The translations under genes and the position numbers were made by a program. A stretch of DNA of 64,000 nt from Rutidosis leptorrhynchoides (lineage: Eukaryota; Streptophyta; Magnoliopsida; Asterales; Asteraceae). The stretch's first letter is position 1. Each line of letters opens with the position of its first letter. The notes under the pieces were generated by a model. The model ran no database searches and had not been told where the DNA came from. It worked only from the letters and a program-made list of their open reading frames with translations. Below, piece by piece: positions 56,968 through 64,000 of this stretch. The stretch is from the NCBI RefSeq assembly GCF_046630445.1, contig NC_092337.1:359778001-359842000 (forward strand), written 5' to 3'.

Positions 56968-59346
56968 TGTAACATCCCGTATTTTTCCGTTAAATTATTT
57001 TAACGCCCGTCTTTTATTTTAATAATATCCTCAGTATCTCGATTCGTATCCTCCATTAGCTTACATTCTTAAAATATTTTTGTCATTTGGATTATAACAT
57101 CTCTCGTTCTCTTGTGTAATTTAAAAATATTCATTCGGTTAATTTCTCGCTCCCGATTACAAACTTGAGGGACTAAACTTGCCAAAGTGTCAAAGATTTG
57201 ACTAGGTCAAAGGAGTCAAACACCACCTCCTCCATTCATTATTTTCATTTTCATTTTCATTTTCATTTTCTTCTCATACTTTCACATTTTCTCTAAATTC
57301 TCTAAACAAAGAATTCATCATCCATTCATGATCTAGCAAGTGTTTCACAAAACAAATTACATATTTGGAATCCTCCCTTCATCCTCTTCGACTTGATACC
57401 AATTTCATCTCATTTGGGTAACTTTCTAAAATTACTAGATTTTGTGTTCTTGATGTTTTTGAATTATAAAAGTGTTAATTAGTGTCTATGGCTCGTGTAT
57501 AACATGAATATATGTTTTGTTTGTTCGATTTGTTGATTTGAGTAACTAGTTTGAACACTTGAAAATGGGTTTGCTTAATCTTTGATTTTGGAAGATTAAA
57601 TGTTGTTAAATTGTTAAAGTTCATGTTTTAATTGTGTTACTAGTATCACTAGCTTCGTTATGATGCGTAGGTTGATTAAGAAAACTTCAAATACATGATT
57701 TGTGATTTTTGTGAATTTTGATTAGGGTTTGATGAACTTGAAATGAACTTTTGATACTTTGGATGCCATGAAATGTTGTTAGTAAGTGTTTAGTTGTATT
57801 GCATGAGTAATTACCTTCGAAACGGCATATCATATGTGTGGATTGGATTCCCGAATCATGTAATGCATTTCAAGAACTTGAAACTTTGAAAATGGACCTT
57901 GAATGACCACTTGGCGAGAAATCGGTTATTGTAAATGATGTTTTCGCTTGATGAAAAGTAGTTAGTTGTGTTCCTTGTCAAAATACCTTTCCGATGATAT
58001 AAGATACATGTTTTGGTTGTTTGCGGGTCATAAATGGTGATTGTTTGAAGTTAGGTTCGTGCATAAAACTTAAAAACTGCCAGATTTCTCTGCACAGGTA
58101 ATGGCGCGGCGCGCCATATACCCGCGCGGCGCGCCAAAGTAGGCTGTCCAACTTTGTCCATTTTTGGAAAATGTTTGCTATGCTACGCACCTCCGATTCA
58201 CATGAGACTTGTTCTAACATGCTTATACATGAATAAAAACCTCAGAAAAATAGTTCGGGACCCGACCCGAACGTGTTGATTTTTTCGTTGACTTTGACCG
58301 ACCAAAGTTTGACTTTTTGTCAAACTTAACCAAATGATTATGCAATCTTTCTAACATGATTCTATACTTATATCTTGCATGAAACTTGACTATTTGAATC
58401 ACATGCTACATAATCGAGTCGTAACGAGCCATATGACTAATTGAACACCTTTGACCTATCGTGTTTACCGTTATTGATACAACCTATATGTTTAGGTCAA
58501 GACTAGCTTTGTCTTTGCACGCGTTTACTTGTTGAAGTACTTTATTAACTCTTGCACTCAAGGTGAGATCATAGTCCCACTTTTACTCTTTTTGAACTTA
58601 TATTTGGGATGAGAAAACATAAACGATTCTTTTAAACTAAGTGAACACAAGTACAGGAAAACAAACATTCTACATACAAGTTTAGAACAAAAATCTTCAA
58701 TTCGATTATCATTAGTTACATTTGCAGTGTGTAAGTGTAGGCGTGAACTTATGTTGTATGGCCATATGGGTTTGACAAACCCTCATCTAGGACGGTTCGC
58801 TACCGTCTACGGATGAAATATATTTTCGAGAAACAGTGTTGTTCTAGCACTATGAATGGGGTATCAACGGACGGAACGTTAAGCCTTGATAATTGGGTGC
58901 TCGTGAATAGTAACTTTTAGAATGTACTACTACTTTATCAATGTTGCAAATCTTGTGGTTTGACTTACTTTTACTCACTTACTTATTTAAACCTATGATT
59001 TCACCAACGTTTTCGTTGACAGATTTTCTATGTTTTTCTCAGGTCTGCACGATATGTGAAACATGCTTCCCCTCATTATTTGATACTTGCATTGGATGTC
59101 GAGTATACATGCATTTCATGAAGCGTCTTTTGACTTTATTTGAAACCGTGTCGCCAAGATTTCATTTGTACTAATAACTTTGTAACTTAACTTTTGGATG
59201 AACAATTCTTGTAAACTTGGGAAAAATCTTTACTTTAGAAATGAAGGCGACATATTTTGGTCAAACATTGTCTTAAAGACTTATGACCATGTAATGGGAC
59301 CTACGTAGACGATGCCGTCACTTGATGATTTGTCGGGGTTGCTACA
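56968..59346 (+). mobile_element. 3' LTR of nested Ty3/gypsy element (2379 bp)
   Basis: It starts TGTAACATCCCG after GGTGTGGGTAA and ends at 59346, followed by TTCAC. The whole element is 50549-59346, about 8.8 kb. The GGCGCGCC pair is at 58108-58115 and 58128-58135. Confidence 0.95.
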
Positions 59347-60419
59347 TTCACCATCATCTCCTTTAACTTATTGTAGCCCACATGCCCAAGACGTTCATGC
59401 CACAGATCAACCGTCTCATTCTTTCGAGTCTTATCCACGTAAGCTGTTTCAGCAGATTGCCAACCACCTTAATGATTGCCAACCACCTTTACTCTCTTGA
59501 ATACGGACACATCTTCTGGTCCAAAGAGCACATAATTCCCTTCTGCTGTCAATTGTGGTACTGACAGTAAATTCTTCTTTAGGCCAGGGACAAGATACAC
59601 CTTCTCGAGTTGGAGCTTTTGAGAGTCGCCTTAATTTGGAATTATTGTCTTTCCAATGTGAGAAATAGACAACCTTGAATTGTTGGCTGTCAACACGACT
59701 CTCTTTCCTTTGTAATCCTCCATTTCTTGCAGCTTTGTCCCATCGTTGGTCATATGATTTGAGCACCCAGAATCGATGATCCAATCATCTTTGTAGTTTA
59801 TTTTTGACTTTAAAGTTGTTGTAAGAGCTTGATCATTTATGTCAGCTTCAACAGAGAGTCCAGCTTTTGCATCCCATGTTTCCTCATTAATGGTTGCTTC
59901 GAATGTGACATCTTTCTTCTCATCTCTTGCGGCGGACACATTTCCTTCGAAAGTTCGCCTTCTGGGGAATCTACAATCTCGAGCAAAATGACCCTTCTTG
60001 CCACAATTGAAGCATTCACCATTCTTTCTCTTATCATTTTCTCCGTATTGTTGGCGATGATCTCTTCTTCCTTGTTGAGCTCCCCCTGAAGCGTTGCCTT
60101 TTGATTTTGGGTGACCCTTCCACCCATATGTCTTACTTTCTTTCATCGCCTCTTGTCTTCAAGATGTTGCTTTCTTCTTATTGGTGAAGAGTGCATCTTC
60201 TCCATCTTTTATGGTTACTTCATTCATCTGCTTGGCTAATGCCTCTTGGTTAGCCAATAAATTCTCCAACTCTATTAATGATGGTTGAGTAGGCCATCCT
60301 CTCACAGCGGCTATAAATCCATTATACTCGGATCTTAAGCCATGGATGATAATTCTCTTCATCCTTGCATCACTCACTTTCTCTTCAGGAGCAAGTTGAG
60401 ATATTGATGTTTCGCGAGG
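59347..60419 (-). pseudogene. Copia gag (C-terminal part), protease and integrase N-terminus
   Basis: On the minus strand: gag UBN2-like segment (ARMKRIIIHGLRSEYNGF), CCHC knuckle CFNCGKKGHFARDC, protease site WIIDSGCSNHM, and the HHCC integrase start LWHERLGHVGYNKL. Stops interrupt at 60161-60159 (TGA), 59633-59631 (TAA) and about 59479 (TAA, beside a ~19-bp direct duplication, 59457-59492). The coding match runs to 60419, where another element is inserted, so the gag start and 5' LTR are beyond it. Confidence 0.88.
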
Positions 60420-62397
60420 TGTATATTAATTTAGCTTATATTTTTACAGAAAATACTATTAAATACGATACAATTTTACACAAGATATTTATTTATTTAT
60501 AGAATAGATATACTTAAACCTTGCTACAACACTTATAGGCAGTGTACCTAATCGTACAGTAGTGTAGTTTTTAGTAAGTCCGGTTCGTTCCACAGGGAAT
60601 CTTTTTAAACAAAGCTTAACGCTATATTAGTTTACTTTTATAAAAATACAAATATATATATATAAGTAATATTATTATTATAAATGGGGGGTTTTTACCG
60701 TTTAATGACCGGTTTGTCGATTTTAAAACTTTAGTCGCAGTTAAAACCAAATGTAAAATATTAAAAATAAATACAAGACTTAAATTAAAGCATAAAGTAA
60801 ATAACGATAATGAAATTGTGAATAATAAAAGTGCGATAAAATAAACGTGCGATAATTAAAAAGTACGATAATTAAAAGTGCAATACAATAACAATAAAAA
60901 TGCGATAATTAGAAGTGCAATTAAATATAAAATAAAGGAAATTAAATATGAAATAAAAGAATTATACTTATTTAAACTTCCGTAATCATGATGTTTGACG
61001 TGTTGATTTTAGTTTTATGCCCATGGGTTAATTGTCCTTTGTCCTGGATTATTTAATATGTCCGTCTAGTTTTTGTCCATAACAGTCCATCAGTCATAAA
61101 TATAAAGTGCGAGTGTCCTCGTCAAATTATCCTTATACCCGAAGTTAAATATTCCAACTAATTGGGGACTTCAACTGTAACAAGATTTTAATACTTTGTT
61201 TAATAATTACACCAGGATGTCGACTGAGTGTAACCCAAGGTTTTAATATTTTGTTATCAATTATACCAAGTGTCCTTGTACATAATTTCACCCCTGTTTT
61301 AATTATTCTAGTGACTATTAATCCATTCCCGTGTCCGGTTAAATGAACGATTATTCGTACATATAAATACCCCGCCCATCGTGTCCGATTGAGTGTATAT
61401 GGTAAATTATAGGGACGCCCAATTGTAAATCTTTATATTAACATTAACAAACTATCATTTAGTTAAACAAATATAAAGCCCATTAATAGCCCATAGTCTA
61501 ATTTCCACAAGTGTCGTTCTTTTGTCCAAACCCCAATTATGGTACAAAGCCCAATTACCCAATTTTAGTAATTAGCCCAACATCATGATTACTTCATTTT
61601 AAATAAGCATAATAATAACTTAGCTACGAGACATTAATGTAAAAAGGTTGAACATAACTTACAATGATTAAAAATAGCGTAGCGTTACACGGACAGAATT
61701 TCGACTTACACCCTTACAATATTCGCTAACATACCCTTATTATTAGAATTATAATTAAAATTAAAATTAAAATATAAATTATAAATATATATTTTACGTA
61801 TATATGGAGAAAAGAGAAAGATAGATTGAATTTTTGGTGCACCAAAGCTCGATTTTTATAGGCATGTGGGCTGGAACTGGGGCTCATGCGATCGCATGGA
61901 TTTATGCCTTCCAGGCCATGCGATCGCATGGCCAGCTGGGGAGGCTCATTTTTGGTTGTTTTCTTCTGCCGACGGTTTTATAAATAATATAATATATTAA
62001 ATAATTATAAGAATTATTTAAATATTATATTATATTTATGTGCATAGTTGACTTGTAATTTTTAGTCCGTTTCGTCGAGCGTTGAGAGTTGACTCTGGTC
62101 CCGGTTCCGGATTTTCGAACGTCCTTGCGTACAATTTAATATCTTGTACTTTGCGTTTTGAATCTTGTACTCTTGTAATTTCGAGACGTTTCTTATCAAT
62201 AATTGGAACCTCTTTGATTGTATTTTGTACTTTTGAGCTTTTTGGTCGTTTGCGTCTTCAATTCGTCGAATCTGTCTTTTGTCTTCACCTTTTATTATTT
62301 AAACGAATATCACTTGTAAATAGAACAATTGCAACTAAAAGCTTGTCTTTCTTGAGGAATAATGCTATGAAATATATGTTCGTTTTTAGCATTATCA
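60420..62397 (-). mobile_element. 3' LTR (about 2.0 kb) of a third, Tat-like gypsy element
   Basis: On the minus strand it starts TGATAATGCTAAAAACG at 62397, just after AAGTGTGGGAATATT, and ends TAAATTAATATACA at 60420, where copia gag sequence begins. CGAGG (60415-60419) is the predicted target duplication. It contains GCGATAATTAAA-type repeats (60780-60960) and two CATGCGATCGCATG palindromes (61885-61930). No coding sequence. The Tat assignment rests on the polypurine style and long non-coding 3' part and is inference. Confidence 0.65.
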
Positions 62398-64000
62398 AAT
62401 ATTCCCACACTTGAGCGTTGCTTGTCCTCAAGCAATATCGTCTTGAAATACTAGAATCACTTCTTTATTCTTCACACTTTGTACATCAGTGATTTCTATA
62501 CGGCGGTATAAACAATGATAGTAACGATAGAACCATGGTTAAAGGTGGGTGTGTCATCCACAGTTGCCTCGGGTTTAGGTCAACGACACTTGCAATCAAA
62601 TAGCCGATTTACTTTTGGTTTCCAAAGCAAAGTGCACATTTGAAAGGCGGTTTACAGTCCCACATGACTATGAAAATGTAGATCCTTAAGGAAATTGGAT
62701 CTTTATGAAAATATTTGATCTTTTGAAAATTCAATCTAGCTTTTACCCTAGATAAGTTTTCCGGAATAACCCTTCACCGGTGTTTGCAAAATATTTTTGT
62801 GGGTTTGGTGGGTTTTAGATTTGAAAATTTTAGCTCAAAACTTGCGGTTTTGTGTCACCCACTTGCTAACCTTGTATTTGGAAAGCAACACGTCCAGTTT
62901 ACTTGTCCCGTATATTACCTTTCGATAAACTACCGTCCGGTTGTAAAGGAAAGCGTTGAACAAGCAACCGTTAAGGCAATGTCCCCTGACATACTTTTAA
63001 TTATGGTCTATAACGTGTCGGACGCAATTACTATCCTTGGTAGGAGCAATAGTAAAGCTCACCCTTATGATTTTTTGGTCTGGCACAAGGTCCTGTCTTT
63101 GACCATGCTATGCAACCACCGTTCTTACGGTTGACACCCGATTTGGTTCAGGTGACCTAATGAATTCCAGGTGAATTTCTAGGATTTTACGTTCAATGGT
63201 AATGAACGCATTGAAAATAGGGTTTTCAGAAAACAAATCGGTTTGTAATTTTGATCAAAATATTTTCTCGTTCAAGCTCGAGTTTAGATATCATTGAATT
63301 CCAAGAGTTTGAATTCTCAATCTTTAAGGTCAATCTCTAGGATTGAGTATTATCAGTCTTAAAAGCTGATTTTTAATCTTTAAGGAGATTATCCTTTCTG
63401 GGGATCTGATTCATTAGTCTTATCCAGCTAATTTGCATGGTGCCCCTTCATTGTACGCGATAAATCCTTCTCATGGTTAGGATAATTCTGACCACTTGGC
63501 GACCCTGTTTAATGCTGAGGTCCGTGGATTTCCTGCTGATTTTAGTGATGACTTTTCTAGATTTTTCGTCAACCTACAGCTGGTCTGGACGACAACTTCT
63601 TGACCTAAATCAAGAAGCGCGTGTCTTTTTCGGAAGACTTTACTTCCTTTTAATGATGGAATTGATTCATCGTGTAGATCCATCTCTTCTTTTCTTTCAT
63701 CGGGTAAAACAGTTTAGTTTAGTCCAAAGCAAAAGTATTTTCAGTTATTTGTACAAAAATATGTGATATATGTTTTGAATAACTTGGAGAATTTTCCCAC
63801 ACTTGGCTTTTATTTTCCTTTTTATCGTCCTCTATTCCATTTTAAATGAATTTTAACATTTTGGTTTGTTTCTCAATTTATGTCCTTTCCGAGGTAACAA
63901 TAATTTCGGTGTTAAAACCTAGTTTTATCGTTCATAAATATGTATAAACATGATTTTGAGTTCATTTAATTGAAAATTTTGAAAAATTTTACTAGAATTG
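62398..64000 (-). mobile_element. Non-coding 3' internal region of the Tat-like element
   Basis: The region after (in minus-strand order before) the LTR holds no protein domain. The polypurine tract AAGTGTGGGAATATT is at 62412-62398, and a second AAGTGTGGGAAAATT copy lies at 63804-63790. Open frames such as 62784-63134 show no recognisable domain. The element continues past the window end. Confidence 0.55.

Noticed and set aside
59449..59784. Open frame of 111 codons on the minus strand
   Set aside because: It is the +1 shadow of the copia protease/integrase junction, which reads in the other frame.

Overview
The window is nuclear DNA of a flowering plant. It is strongly AT-rich, holds one host gene (six coding exons) and is otherwise filled with nested plant LTR retrotransposons, a satellite array, SINE-like sequences and long (ATT)n/(AT)n microsatellites. 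The LTR types resemble those I associate with the daisy family (Asteraceae), but that placement is inference. No CRISPR array, bacterial gene or intact tRNA/rRNA gene is visible.

Left part (1-17902): two LTRs of one family lie head to head (1-2801 on +, 3142-6103 on -), forming a ~2.8 kb inverted repeat. The minus-strand copy sits inside the 5' LTR of a large element (E1, +, 6104-17902). E1 has ~4 kb LTRs, an initiator-Met-tRNA primer site, gag-like remnants and no recognisable pol. Next comes a four-unit ~522-bp satellite array (17903-20582), interrupted by an intact Cassandra-type TRIM (18082-18670) that carries 5S-rRNA-like sequence. A deleted, inverted relative of E1 follows (E2, -, 20583 to about 24955), then an unrelated LTR on + (about 24956-27195).

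Middle (27196-43264): a young, complete relative of E1 (E3, -, 28473-40429, target duplication TTTAT) splits a gene-fragment-like segment that ends in a Helitron-type 3' terminus at 41601. E1 and E3 share, antisense to their LTRs, a TATA box followed by a 57-codon reading frame for a small hydrophobic protein. Between the two copies the differences fall in codon positions 1:2:3 as 19:8:26, and 15 identical residues use different codons. This looks like protein-level selection and is the most interesting signal here. A CCHC-knuckle-like motif also lies antisense in both.

Right part (43265-64000): the host gene is BIO2, biotin synthase (coding 45205-46947, 372 aa), probably with a 5'UTR intron that holds a SINE. 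Downstream is a decayed Ty1/copia element on - (47238-60419). It was interrupted at 50549-59346 by a young Ty3/gypsy element (+, TTCAC duplication) with intact gag and dead pol, and at 60420 by a third element of Tat-like appearance (-) that runs out of the window.

The mobile elements do not work as one pathway. They are layers of insertion around a single housekeeping gene. The autonomous partners that would mobilise E1/E3 and the gag-only gypsy are not in the window.
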